A stretch of 64,000 nucleotides of DNA from Apostichopus japonicus. Lineage: Eukaryota; Echinodermata; Holothuroidea; Aspidochirotida; Stichopodidae. Of this stretch, positions 21,303 to 33,729 are shown piece by piece. Location of the stretch: positions 24,179,999 through 24,243,998 of the forward strand of contig NC_092565.1 of NCBI RefSeq assembly GCF_037975245.1, read 5' to 3'. The translations under genes and the position numbers were made by a program. The notes beneath the pieces were generated by a model. The model did no database searches and had not been told where the DNA came from. It saw only the letters and a program-made list of their open reading frames with translations. The first letter of the stretch is position 1. Every line of letters begins with the position of its first letter.

Positions 21303-21503
21303 CGTGCCTACAACTTTGAAAATTCTGGCTACGCCCCTGATGGTGAACATTTAATTGAACTTAAATAAGTCAAAATCTATCACTTTTTGTTACCTGGTAT
21401 AGACTATCAAAGTAGGGTTAACCTCTCTGCCTCCAACTTTAAATCTTAAAAGATTTTTCTTAGGTTTTTAAACATAATTTTTTTTTTTAATCTTTTCTTG
21501 CAG

Positions 21504-21562
21504 GTATCGTAGACACAGTAATGAGCTACCTACAGCCAATCAGAGACAAACTTGGGATATAA
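21504..21562 (+). CDS. cplx: Complexin, last exon (C-terminal amphipathic helix)
   Basis: After the acceptor tcttttcttgcag the split codon completes Ser and the frame reads IVDTVMSYLQPIRDKLGI then TAA at 21560-21562. This is the conserved C-terminal complexin segment that binds curved membrane on synaptic vesicles. It ends without a CAAX prenylation box, unlike some invertebrate complexin isoforms; alternative last exons cannot be excluded. The 3' untranslated region follows. Confidence 0.93.
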
Positions 21563-24500
21563 ATTTGGACAATGCCTGAGGAATAGATGGACACCCCTGG
21601 GTTCCCTTGGAAACACTCTTTGCATCAGTTGTAACATCCCACTGAAATCTCTCCCATTCTACCTGTATTGATGTAATAGGTTGCTTTATAAGTTTTGCTA
21701 GTCAAAGTCTCCTTGTGAACTTCCAGTGAACTTCTAGGTAACAATTGAATCCTAAGTTGCTAGTGTACCAGTTTATAAATATGTAACCTTTCTTCCATTT
21801 CCTTCTGTTCCTTAAATTTTTCTTTTTGTCTTGCTGCTTATTTATATTTCCTTTACATAATTCAGCTGTTTGTGCAGAACACTCTAAAGTTCCAGATTTT
21901 TGCCTACTGGTCGAAATTCCACTTTAAAGTTGAACTGGGTGGGCCTCCTTAGATATCGACAGTAGTAGCAATTACTTTGAAAGTACAGTTACATAAACTT
22001 AAACAAGTAGTTTATGATAACACTCAACACATCACAATATACACTAGTGTTGCTGTTGTAAAAGCAATCAAAATACCATCTCTACTGTTTTTTTCTGAAA
22101 AATTAGGAAAAAACCTTCCATCTTTATTAAACAAAATACTAAGATTATTCCAGGTGCATGAAAGGAAGACCTCTGAAAATATCAAGAAAAGTAAGGAGTT
22201 TTATTCATAGCTCAGCAAAAACATAGAACTACTCAAACAAAGCAAGCCAACTCATCACATAATTGCTAGATAATTTGATTTTTATTGTTGCTAGATGGTT
22301 CTCCATGTCATTCATTCTTCTTATTTACAAAAGGAAACATCCTGAGAATGATGCATATTTTCTAAACTTACATCAAAATTTGTAGACTGAGTTGCTTTAT
22401 CATGTTAACAAAATTAAAGAGTGGTATTTGTAAAAATAAAAAAATAGTGCCAATTATAATTTTTAATAATTAGTTATAAATGGGTTGCACATGAAAGAAT
22501 GTAATTGGTTGAATATTGCAAACCACTTTTAATGTAGATAATATGTGTATGCAATGCTGGTACCATTTCATCATGGAGAGATAAAAAAATGTCATTGACT
22601 CAAGAATATTAGTAAACACTTTCGTAAATTGATGAATGTTTGTGAAAACTTTTAAGCATTTATTTTGCATCAGTCAAGATATGGTACTAAGGCAGATCAT
22701 TTCAGTTCTTGAAATCTTGCTGAAACAAACTGAAGTTTTTTGCATTTGTAATCATGGAAAAGTTAAAGAAATTTAAACCATTGTCTGTGATTTTTATTAT
22801 TCCGCCAAAATAGCATTCCTGTTAAAAACCTTGTGACCTTATTCTGATACATTCCCGAATAGTTTAGCCCACCTCAACCAACCCCTAATCCCGTCTCCCC
22901 GTGTGTTAGCATATCTTGTCAAGGAGTTTTGAAATAGGAATATTTTGTTTTGATAGGCTATGATTGGACTACTGCCCAAAATGATGCTTTGTTGTCTACA
23001 GATCAAAATGTAGACCAAAGAAGGTAAATGGGCCACTCACTGCAGGGAGCAAAAAAGATTTCTGACATTGTAGGTGCAAACAGAAATCAAGTATCAAATA
23101 TTTAGCATTCCTATATAACATTATCATTTGGACATTTACAGATTAAATTCTGTTCATATAACACAAACTTTTCTGATTCATGCATCCGATATATATGTTT
23201 ATACACAATAATATTGTATCATATTATGAAAAATTACAACAACTGTATAATCACATGATATGCAGTGGCATACTAAGTGTGGGGGTGGGGAGGTCTGCTC
23301 CAGGCATCAGTCAGGGGGGTAACATGCCACAGCCCCCCCCAAAAGAAGTTTCCCTTCATTTTTGTTAATCGTTGTGTAACCAGTTCAAAGCTTTAAAGCA
23401 AATACATTAGTATCGTGTGATGTTAAATCAGCTTATCTTACAGCTAGGCCTCTTTCAAAAATGTTCACCCAAAATGAACAGAATTTTGTTGAGTTTATGG
23501 TAATGAATGAATGCTCATAATAAGGCTTTGGTCAAATTTATCAAAGACCACCAAATCCAACAAGACAGAGCTGTGTTTAACTTACAGGCCAATTTAGTCA
23601 TATTTATTAATGGACACTGAAATGCCTCTTACTGTAGATGGTTGAAGTACTACAGTTATCAATTCCAGTATATAAACATCCCCAAAAACCATCCAGTCTA
23701 AAAAAAAAAAGATGTATAAACCAAGTTGTTTGTGTACTAGCTATTTTTAACCCTGATTGCTTTTCCAAATTGTACCAGCTTGTGAATTTTCTGTGTTGAC
23801 TACTGCAGATGAGACCTCTCTTTATTTAAGATACAAATTAAGCAAAAAGGGCCCCTGAAAGTCCCTAATTTAGACTTTATCACGAATAGTGTTAAACCAT
23901 TGCCATTTATAAATTGTTCAAGTTTAGTATTCTTTACTGAAAAGTTTTGGATCTGATATGTTTGAATTTTCATTACTTGTAAATTCCATTATTTCTGAAG
24001 ATGCTAATTGCTTAGGTTGCCTCTCTTTCAAAAGTTTCAAAAATGGCCATCTACGTAGACAAGTAAACAAATAATCAAGTCAGTGAAAACATTTGCTCAG
24101 ATTTCTGACATTGAGAGGTGTCAAGTTTTTACCAAGGGTGACCAGATTTGATCTCTCTGGCATATGTAAATGTTGGCTAATTTCTAGTACTTTTAACTGA
24201 CTTCAGCAATTGTTTAAAACAAGGTACAATTTGTTTTTGTTCCTTTTTTTTTGGTATATCTGATTATTATAACATTAAGGTCCAATTCACATTGATTTAT
24301 ACATTTTCACCTGCTCTAAGAGGAGGTTTTTAAGTAATTGCACTCAAAATCAACAGTTTTTTTCTCTCATGACACTTGTATTTCATATCAAGTGGGACAG
24401 AAGTCGACAATTTTATTAGGAATTTGTACTCTGAAAAGTAAAATATTAAATTAATTGGCTATTATTACCACCAACATAACTCCCACATCAAAAAAGAAAA

Positions 24501-26862
24501 GAAACCATCATCATATTCTGTTACCCCTTAATATGCAAACTTAAAATTCTTCTTTTTTTTTTAAGGAAAAGTAATATATGTCATGCATAGATGTTTTATA
24601 AGAATGTTTTAGTCTATATTGAGTATTCGTGTCATCATTTGGCTTCAGTACTTATGAATGGTACTAATAGCCCTTTGTATTCATAAAGATGTTTAATAGA
24701 ACAAAATGTGCTATGTTTTGTAGTTCTTTAGGATTGTTAGTTTGTCTGCGTGTGTGTGATTTTTTTCCATAAAAATATAGCTCAAGTATTTTAGTGCAAT
24801 GTATTCATGGATTGGTGCCATTGTAACAAGAGGCATGTCAAGTGTGTGCAATAAATTGTAGCTGTGCCATTAGTTACCAACAGTTAATCATCTCTTTCTC
24901 ACTCTCTCTGTTTGGTCTTCTCATTAAAGCTGCATTTTGTATCATTCTAACAAATATGTATATACAATTAGTTTGTATATTACCAATGGATCTACTTGCA
25001 AGGGCAGAGGAGATAGGGCAGAGGGTTGGGAGAGGAACATACAGTAGAGGCAGTGGGACATGTGATTTTGATTGGGGTCGGGGGGGGGCAGAAGAAACAC
25101 AAAGTTACCTCAAAACCGTCGAACAACATGGACTACTAATTCCAGCCTTTTTATCATCAAACGTTTACTGAAAAGTTTTCCTGTCAAAATGGATACCATA
25201 CCGTAAATTCCAGTATATGGGGCACAGTTGAGGAGCAGTGAGACATCATATTTTGAGTGGGTACATAAAAGTTACCACAAAACTTTTGGACCATATGGAT
25301 TCTATATACAACAAATTTCAGTGGGTTTTATTTTTCAACAAAAGTTCAATTTTTATTTACATCTGTTTCTTAATTTTTTCAACAACACAGCGCTGCATGC
25401 ATGAACATGTGTTGTAGTAGTCTGTGACTAATGATGTTATAGGGTTAAAAATCAGAGGTCAACATTCAAATAACCAAGACAGCATTGTGGTCATTAGGCT
25501 ATTATAATACCAAAATAACCATACGGCGCATACTTCAAAAGCAAGTAGGTTATTACAGACTTTATCTACAGTGCTTTATTTAATGTAAAACGTCAAATGT
25601 CACATGATCAAAGGTGGTCAAACTTGGATAGATTTGTGTGAAAAAGTGATTTCCAAACAAGTTTTTGAAAGTATGGCTTATGGACTTCAACTTGGTTAGT
25701 ATGTGCATGGGGATGGGTTGTAGTGTCTGTTAGATTACTGACATAAAGTGTCAGAGATGAAATAACCCCCAAAACAGCATTTTGGTCTTTACACATATAA
25801 CAAAATAAAATACATGGAATAATTGCTTCAAACACAAGGGATCAAAGAAGGTAAAGGTCAAACACTGCCAAACTTATGCATGTAATAAAATGACCTGAAA
25901 TTTGTGGTTAACTTATTTCAAGTCGAGGATAATTTGGTAGCTGAAGTTGATTGCTTAACAAAGTTGCTAGAAATTTATATTTAGTAACAAAAATAGGTCT
26001 TTTGGCTTCTATGTCATACCCATGAAGAAGCACTTTATAGTGTTCATTGTTTGAATGAATGTTTATTTGTGCCTATATACCCAAATTATGAGATGAGATC
26101 TGCAACTCCATGGATTACCTACTTGGTTTTTTATTAATTTCTTTTGGTCATATATATCTATTCTTATAGCTGCTTGTATTATAGCCTACCACAATTTCTT
26201 CTTTAATTATACTTTCCACTCCACCCCATATCATTTGGAAATGTAGCTTCTGTTTTGTGATGCACCTCATTTAGTACAAGAAACCTATTGTTTTCTGAAG
26301 AGTTTAAATGGCATTTGAGGTCAATAGAGGTGAAAGTCTGAAACCCTGGTAGGCTCTTAAACTCAAAATGGAAAGCTTGGATTTACCCGGATTCATCTTA
26401 TTGAGTACAAGAACCTTGTTGTTTTTGCAGAGGTTAGAGGTCATTTGAGGTGGTCAGTGGTTAAGGTGAAAGTTGAATAACTTATCCAACTAGATAATTT
26501 TTGAAACTTTTAGTTGGGTGAGTGTTGCCCCATAAAATGTACTACGTGCATTGAACCCCCCACCCCAAGAAAAAATACATATTTCATAGCCTTCCTCCAC
26601 AAGGTTGCTCAGGAGTCACAATGGTTGTCCTGTCAACCTGTGTTGAGGAGGGATTGGTAGTGTGGCATTCTTATACATTTTCATATTGACCATTTGAACA
26701 ATTTGCATCCTGCAAATTTGATATAAATTTAGTTAATGTCATTAGCAAATTATGCCAGAAAATAACTCATTTGTGTGGTGTAGATTATAAAACTGTCATG
26801 CAAATTCTCCCACTTGATGTTTGATCAAAATTACTATCCTGAACCGAATACCGTAAATTTTT
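21563..26862 (+). other. Complexin 3' UTR and intergenic DNA
   Basis: The sequence is AT-rich with no supportable ORF or RNA gene. AATAAA-type signals occur, for example near 22435 and 24850, but none could be picked as the real poly(A) site. A small G/C-run fragment at about 23268-23345 (cagtggcatactaag then C8) looks like a decayed transposon terminus. A gagtacaagaacc...gaggtcatttgagg repeat relic lies at about 26400-26480. Confidence 0.5.
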
Positions 26863-27697
26863 AGCTCATACCAGCATGTAGTGCTGGTTGAGCTATTGTA
26901 ATCTCAGTTGCTTCCATCCATCCATCCATCCATCCATCCATCCATCCATCCATCCATCCATCCATCCATCCATCCATCCATCCATCCATCCATCCATCCA
27001 TCCATCCATCCATCCATCCATCCATCCATCCATCCATCCATCCATCCATCCATCCATCCATCCATCCATCCATCCATCCATCCATCCATCCATCCATCCA
27101 TCCATCCATCCATCCATCCATCCATCCATCCATCCATCCATCCATCCATCCACATCCATCCATCCACCCACCCACCCACCCATCCACCCATCCATCCATC
27201 CATCCATCCGTCTGTTCACACTTGCTAAACTGCTTCTTCTCGTACAACTGTTGATGGTTTTCGCTCAGTAGGGGTCAATCTTAGGGTCAATGCTTCAAAT
27301 TACTTGTTCTTGTGCATGGTTCAATGGATTTGGATGAAACTTGGACAAATGGTCCATGTGTGGTGGACCATCATGTGGGTCATTACGGGTCAATGTTTGA
27401 AAATAGGCAAAATATGTTTCTCCTTCAGATAGCAATGACTGCTAATGAAAGTTGGTGATATTGATCCATGACAGGTGTGTCATATTGACTGTTTAGTATT
27501 TTGCATTTAGTTAAGGGTTATCTAGGGTGCTGTAGGAATCAATCTATGAAAACTGCTTCTTACCCTACAGATAGTAATAGATATTAATGAAAGTTAGTCA
27601 TAATCATCTATAAATTTAACTTACAAAAATCCAATAGGCTCATTTATTAAGAAACACATGATCAATCTGGTATGAGCTACTGCACCATTGGTGCTCT
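26863..27697. mobile_element. Dispersed repeat with hairpin ends and an (ATCC)n core
   Basis: The left end folds as AGCTCATACCAGCA pairing with TGCTGGTTGAGCT (26863-26894, one bulge). The right end has GCACC-att-GGTGC within ggtatgagctac...gctctagtt (27670-27697). The terminal words agctcatacc and ggtatgagct are complementary, so the ends are also inverted repeats of each other. The body after the microsatellite contains ttcaatggatttggatgaaac-type text of the kind seen in dispersed invertebrate repeats. No protein. Confidence 0.6.
26913..27210. repeat. (ATCC)n microsatellite
   Basis: About 60 perfect tetranucleotide repeats to 27151, then a degenerate tail with accc variants. The long Pro/His/Ile/Ser and Met/Asp/Gly/Trp frames over it are products of the repeat. 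Confidence 0.98.
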
Positions 27698-28706
27698 AGT
27701 TAAAGTTTACATCCAACTTCTGGGCAACAGCCCTTTCATGTCATTGTTCATTTACTTTCAAAGTTTCAATGGTGTCATTCATTAAAAAGGATTGTGGCGA
27801 TGGGGATTTAGCATGGCAGCTATCACCTTACACCCAATCAATACCATTTGCCCAAATTAAAGGCATATGGAACACCGGTGGATGATCGCCAACGTGCCAC
27901 CGTCGAGTCACAGGACATTTCATTTGTATTCCGAGGGTGGTTGCAGCCTGAGGGCCGTTGATGTGCCATGGCAACTGAAGGGACGTCAGGGGCCTTCAAA
28001 TGACTGCTGAGTGCGGGCTGGCACACATTCACTGCAGTAGTGATTTCAGAATATATAATTAGAAACTGAGACACGATCGTAAGGCGAAAGAGGCAGAGGT
28101 GCACACTCAGTATCATTGATGACCATTTGCCTATCAAAGACATCGATTGGCCAATTAATTGGATACTCATTTTTATTATATTTGCCATTTATTTGGAAAT
28201 TACCACTCTTTTTTTAGGAAAGAAATACTAAGGATAAAAAATTACCCAATACTGAAATCTCGCGCCAGCTCCTAAGTGGGGGCAGTATAACTAAATAGGA
28301 CAATTGTATTACGGAAATCAGGGTATGAAGATCGACAGTAATTAGCTGTGGTATCATCACCAAGAACCACGGATGGATCACGTCTGCTCGGGCAAAGAAA
28401 AGTTGATTACTTATTTACGTTAACTTAATAGGACTTTCATTGAGCTGGTACAAACATCATTGTCAAGTATACTTTTCGTGTGTCACTATCCTTTAGGCCT
28501 CACTGTGACGCATTCACGTGGTACCAGGGAGTTTCCACTCCCCTGACAACCAGAAACACTGCATTTACACACTGCGTGGTATGTTGCTACTGTCTTTGCT
28601 AGAAGTACTGGTACCAGATTTTCCTATTTCACGCGATGAGACTCGAGTATGTAGGCAGTTATTCTGAGTAGTGGAGGGGCACCAACAATTCGAGGGGGGG
28701 CACCAA
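27698..28706. other. Intergenic, no supported gene
   Basis: A locally GC-richer patch at 27870-28030 supports a 116-codon minus-strand frame, but I recognise no domain and do not call it. Repeated ggggcaccaacaattcgag text near 28675-28706 belongs to the transposon flank. Confidence 0.45.
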
Positions 28707-28832
28707 CAGTGGCGTCACCAGACTTTTCAGTCTGGGGGGGCACAGGGGGGGCACCAGCATTTGATGGGGGGGCACTTAGGTGGATACGGATCAACGTCCT
28801 GGGGAGGGGTCTAAGGGGAGGGGGTGCCCCTC

Positions 28833-29516
28833 CAGGCGCGGCGGAACGGAAAAATTATTAGGGGGGGGCTAATGTGTGGAGACTATCTAAGCGCAGCGCC
28901 ACCATCGGTTGGCGAGGAGCGTACAAGAAAAATTTGGGTTTTTCAAACCCCCAGATGGCCGGAAACGGCACTTCCCGAGTGTTTTATGCTGCGAATACCT
29001 AGCCCTAAAATATGGGTCTCAAGCCTGCAATTTCTCAGATTGCACGTAAAAGTCTGTAAAAACATTGTAATTTGTATATTCGATGGTGTTTTAAGAGAGT
29101 AGCTATTACTCGTAGTGTACTCGCAAAGACGTTTTTGAGTGTAGTGAGGGGATGTTGGAGAACTGGCTGAAATGAAGCAAGTCATTGGCCTAAGACGAAG
29201 TTGTGTTGCGCTTACCGGTACTCACACTCACTGCTTCCACTTTTCACGGGGCGTGAAGACGCGGTTGGGGTGACAATATGGTCTATAGCCAGGGGACAGG
29301 CCGAAGGTCCCCCCAGCATTTACTAAAATTATTACACCTATATAGTATACGTGTGCATCGGACAGATCGACAAGTATGCATTGAAAAATGGGCAGATGCA
29401 CGTTTCGGAGCCTTGGTAAATATTGGGGGGGGGGGGGGGGGCTTATCATGCATTTGCCCCCTCAACTTTTTCATTGGGGGGCTGAGCCCCCAAGCCCCCC
29501 GGTTCCGCCGTCACTG
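28833..29516. mobile_element. Nested element with CAGnnnCGGCGGAAC ends
   Basis: Left CAGGCGCGGCGGAACGG, inverted right CAGTGACGGCGGAACCGG. It carries one shared subterminal module in reverse orientation near its left end and a G15-18 run near 29425-29442. A target duplication cannot be resolved in the C-rich flanks. Confidence 0.65.
28881..28981 (-). repeat. Shared subterminal module, copy 6
   Basis: Inverse orientation: gactatctaagcgcagcgcc, catcggttggcg, gtacaagaaaaat, ggccggaaacggcacttccc. Confidence 0.8.
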
Positions 29517-30433
29517 CCCCCCCTCCCCTTTGGAAAATTTTCGCATACGGAGGATGGGCTAGATGCAAAATGCTGCCACATTTGATGCTAAATTCGATCT
29601 GAAGATATCTCCAGAAATTGCTATTTTTGAGGTAATGATTTTAACAAGGCGCAGAATTTTGCAGAGGATATGAACCACATGCTGTCGATATTATGCCTAA
29701 CCCTATCAATAGAACCTACATTTGTTGAATTAATGTGTGCATGACCCCGACTCCTTTCTTGTCCTTCTCGTTTTCGCCCATTATCTATTAAGATGTAACA
29801 GGTTCCAGCATCGTTATTGGCTCCTATCAGGGATCTCACCATGCAATCCAAAGTTTGATCACACATCGAGTATGGCTCAGTATGCAGGTGTGAACATTCG
29901 CCATTTGTTCCTACAAGCATCTGACCTCAAATGACCTCTGCACCCCCTACACAACAGGGTTAATATATGGGTCCACAAATATAGGCAAGTATGGTGCCTG
30001 CGGACCCTCACATTCTCACATTTCGTCAGCTCCTAACCTGTCAACCTCAGACCAAGGCAACATATTGCAGTACCCTCCCTTCTCACAGTCATGTAGCTCG
30101 CGAAGCGGACTTGTATATCCGCTGGTATGGCGTGAGCACTGACACATTCAATGTAAATATCGACACCTGTTGTGATGGCGCGGGTTACGACTTCGATACC
30201 CGACGTTCAAGGATAAACTTGTTCATTTTTTCGCAGCTCATTTGAAGAAAATACGAATTACTGTGCTTCTTTGTCCTTATGAAAAACCAACTCAGATGAT
30301 GGGAGTTGAATATAACAAAATATATATATATTTTTTTACCAACCCAAATCTCAGATGGGGGGGCACTCGGGGGGGCACTAGGTTTTCCAGGGGGGCACGT
30401 GCCCCCCCTGGCCCCCCCTTGGCGACGCCACTG

Positions 30434-31645
30434 GGCACCAACAACTCGATCGACTGAGGAGGGGAACCATCAATTCGAGGAGGAGAACTATCAACTCGAG
30501 GGGGGGCAGAATAGTGTCACGTTACTTTGTGAACTATTTTACATCAAATAAATGTTTACTTGAGTAGAATTAATCGTATATAAATAGAACAAAGAGATAG
30601 GGAGTCAACGTATACAACACAAGTCTGCATAGCGAACACGTGTGAATGTAATTTCACAGATTCAACGTTTTCAAGTTATCGGCCAATAATCAATCGAGCA
30701 GCACCATTCGGGAAAATTTCCCCAGTTTGATTGTGTAGCAGTTACGAATATTGCTGGTGCCCCTCCAAAAAATTGCTGGTCCCCTTCTGTTAAGTGATAG
30801 TCCCCCTCCAACTCAGAATTCTTGACTATGGACCCCCTGGCAGAACTTTGCAAATCACCAAGTATAAAACAAGTATAAATCGCAGTGTTCAAAGTAACAG
30901 AACAAATCTGACTGAATGGTAAAATAAGTGGCAAAAACGTACAATAACAAATTAGTCAGTCTGGTTGGGGTCATCCAGTCAGTTCTTTTTCTCATAGAAA
31001 TAGACGAAAGAACGATATTAGCACGATATAGATCTCACAGAAGAGCACATACAACTGCACGTACAACTGCATGTATACAGGCCAGATCTGCGTTCTCTTT
31101 TATATTTCTATAGTTGAACTACAGGCTGACTGAGGACGTGTACACATACTGTTTCTTGATGATACTGATGAGCTAGCTAATGTATCATGTTGGAGCCAGT
31201 GAATGTGCCACCGAATAGTGTGATTTAATTTTTACACAGCAGACATATGGTAAAATAATTACAAAGAGCATAACGTTGTAGTAAGCTTAAATTGCACCCT
31301 ACACTAAGCAACATTATTTGATGACTAAGAGTAAGACAGCTAACGTTAGGCCAATGGCACCTACGTAAAACACATTGCACTTGCACAGGTAGGCTTAGGC
31401 CTAATTCATAATATAGGGAAATGAATACTATATATGCAAACACTATTCTCAATTGACGAATGCAACTTACTGGATAGGTATGGTTTAATATTAGGCTTGA
31501 CATGCAATAACTTGTAGTATACTGATTAAGAACTTGACAGTTTTGTCATGGACTAAATTAGTCTGACAGGTTCTGCTTTCTTCCTGAGCATGTACTATTC
31601 AGTATTAGTGATTTTCTAATGTTATTGAAAAGGCAAGATCTCATG
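30434..31645. other. Intergenic with repeat relics
   Basis: Repeated tcaactcgagggggg and gctggtgcccctcc fragments at 30440-30520 and 30755-30800 are remnants of the repeat into which the preceding element inserted. No gene seen. Confidence 0.5.
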
Positions 31646-31969
31646 AAAGATCTGCTTTATTGGCTCCAATTATAGCACGCTAGCCTATAGCTAGGAAAGT
31701 TTTGTTATTACGTAATCGACCTGCCAAGGTCGTAAATCGACCTCAGGCTGTACAATTAGCCTACATAGCTTCTTAACACCATTAGGCTCCTTGTGTAAAC
31801 ACTGTGTGGAAATATGTGGACAAAGACCCTCATACAAGAAATAATATGTGGCAAGCGTTGCAGACTAATTGGTAAAGAGGTCATTTTACGACCAAGGCAG
31901 GTCGATTATGAAATCTCAAGAAACTTCCATGATAGCGTGCTATAGTTGGGGTCCATACAGCAGAACTTT
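31646..31969. mobile_element. MITE with long imperfect terminal inverted repeats
   Basis: The ends pair over about 38 bp, with the best core ATAGCACGCTA close to each end; a second inverted pair lies inside (taatcgacctgcc at about 31713 against ggcaggtcgatta at about 31896). Length 324 bp. No clear target duplication and no ORF. Confidence 0.65.
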
Positions 31970-31983
31970 AAGGCGGCACGGTT

Positions 31984-32063
31984 AACCGGTCTTGTAACTC
32001 AAACCGGTTCTTGAAACTGCAGTTTAACCGGTTTGGTACATTTCTTTAAATACATAAAACCGG
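31984..32063. promoter_or_regulatory. Cluster of four AACCGG(T) motifs
   Basis: AACCGGT at 31984, AACCGGTT at 32002 and 32026, and AACCGG at 32058. AACCGGTT is the palindromic consensus of Grainyhead/CP2 factors. The cluster follows directly after the MITE and lies about 3.2 kb upstream of the CCDC186 start codon. Enhancer function is inferred only from motif density. Confidence 0.35.
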
Positions 32064-33416
32064 AGAAACAGAATCAGGAAATTACCAGTAAAATGCGTAA
32101 AAAGGGCTGAAAGAGTGGTGACTTTGGCAGCTGGGGAAACACTGAGAAATTTTGTACAAGTATGTGCTTAAAGAAGCTACTATTGCAAACACTTGTTCTT
32201 GCACAGGCCCATCTAAATAAGGCAAGCGGTATGCGTTGATTCATGGAGGTATATTGTTAACGTTCATCCAATCTTCTGAGATGACAATGTTTTTCCTTTT
32301 CTGACAGTCAAATTTCCTTTTGAGGTCGTCAGAACTACAAGTGCATTTTATAAATGTCAGGCAAGAATAACAAATAATGCCAAATTTATTATCCCTAGGC
32401 CTACGTTCATGATCCTACAAAAGTAATAAGTTTCATAGACCAGTGCCTTGTTATTAAAGTATTTCAGCAAAGGCGTAATTTGAGCGGTAATAATGCATTA
32501 AAGTAATACGGGGCTAAGAACATGGCTACTACAGTCATGTTACAGAGATTTGACCTTAAATAGTTAGTAGATATTTTCCGTTGATTTGGTTGGCATATAA
32601 TCCATAAAAAAATTCTGCATATATTTTTAGCATCTCTGTAATTCACATGTACACAAAACCCTTTTCAGCAGATTGATCAGCTGCGGCATTACATTTACCT
32701 GTGTAAACAAATGATCACCCTAATGTGCACAATTCATAATGTTAGTATACCTTTGTTACATTTTCATCACAAAAAATGTTTCCATGCTTGTGTGTGGAGC
32801 AATTGTAATGATACAGGGTTGAAATAGGATAAGCTGGGCTGAAGGAATCTATGCTGCACTAATGTCAGCATTTCCCAGAATGGTTGGCAGAAATGGATTG
32901 AACAATAATTGTAGATGGGGAAGGAGAACAGAGAATAAGAGAAAGATGTTGTGAGTCATAATCTATTTTGATCAAGTGAAAAGAAATTCTTAACCTCAGA
33001 CATGTAAAAACATAGAACCACAAGCCCCTGGAATGACGTACAGCATGGTCTGAAATTTATACGAATGTTTTGTGAGGTGGGCATGGTCAAATGATCGTCA
33101 GTTTAACACCTAAATATGCATCCCATAAATTTTTAAATCAATTTCAAAAAATTCTTTATAGTAAGGATAAGAGTGGTGCATTTTAATTTTTCTTATTGTG
33201 GTCTTTGAGTCTTACAGTAGGTCGGAACATGTCTCAGCACTCTCACACGGCAAAACCTTGCATATACATATTGCGTGTGCATCTAGCAAACTGTTTCACA
33301 CAGTAAACTCCTTTTGAGAGTGTTTGTTACAGAAGCAATGGTTCAAAATTTGAACTCTCTCAAGTTCAGGTTACTTGTACTGAAGTATATATTGCACCTG
33401 TTTGTAACATTAAGCT
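32064..33416. other. Intergenic, nothing recognised
   Basis: AT-rich with short ORFs only. Confidence 0.5.
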
Positions 33417-33494
33417 CAGGCGCGTAGCAAGGAATTTGCCAAGGGAGGGGCAAACCTGTACGCAAACTATCCGAGCCGTAGATTCAGCATTGGA

Positions 33495-33615
33495 AACTAT
33501 CTAAGCGTAGCGCCAACATGAGTTGGCGCGAAGCGTACTGTACAGTACAAGAAAATTTTGGCCGAAAATGCCTCCCAAATCGCTGGAAATTGCACTTCCC
33601 AGGCCTTGCAAGTTG
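33495..33615 (-). repeat. Shared subterminal module, copy 7
   Basis: Inverse orientation: actatctaagcgtagcgcc, catgagttggcgcgaagcg, acaagaaaattttggc, ttgcacttcccaggccttg. Confidence 0.8.
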
Positions 33616-33729
33616 CATCTATTTGAAATTACTAGCGATATCATAAAAACGTACAAAAAATATGCTCAAGTGGGGGGGTTGCCCCCTTTGCCCCCCCCAT
33701 TTGCTGCAGCCCCCCAACCCATTTCTTTT

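Larger units (their letters stand above)
19434..21339. mobile_element. hAT-like element with CAGGGGC(A/G)TAGCCAG ends, interrupted by a second element
   Basis: The left end CAGGGGCATAGCCAG and inverted right end CAGGGGCGTAGCCAG differ at one base. Short direct repeats TGATGGT are found at 19427-19433 and overlapping the right end at 21337-21343. The first 80 bp is a tandem duplication of a gggcatagccagtatgtag block. A 930-bp element sits inside. One shared subterminal module lies near its right end. It occupies the last intron of complexin and has no transposase frame. Confidence 0.75.
28707..30433. mobile_element. hAT-like element with perfect 8-bp target duplication
   Basis: Left end CAGTGGCGTCACCA and inverted right end CAGTGGCGTCGCCA. 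Perfect direct repeats GGCACCAA at 28699-28706 and 30434-30441. Another element is nested at 28833-29516. No transposase frame. The flanking sequence repeats caccaacaa(t/c)tcga words, so it landed in an older repeat. Confidence 0.87.

Noticed and set aside
26861-27271. Long His/Pro/Ser and Met/Asp/Gly/Trp frames
   Set aside because: Products of the (ATCC)n microsatellite, open in several frames on both strands.
27838-28188. 116-codon minus-strand frame in a GC-richer patch
   Set aside because: No domain recognised, no splice or start context; left as unassigned rather than called a gene.
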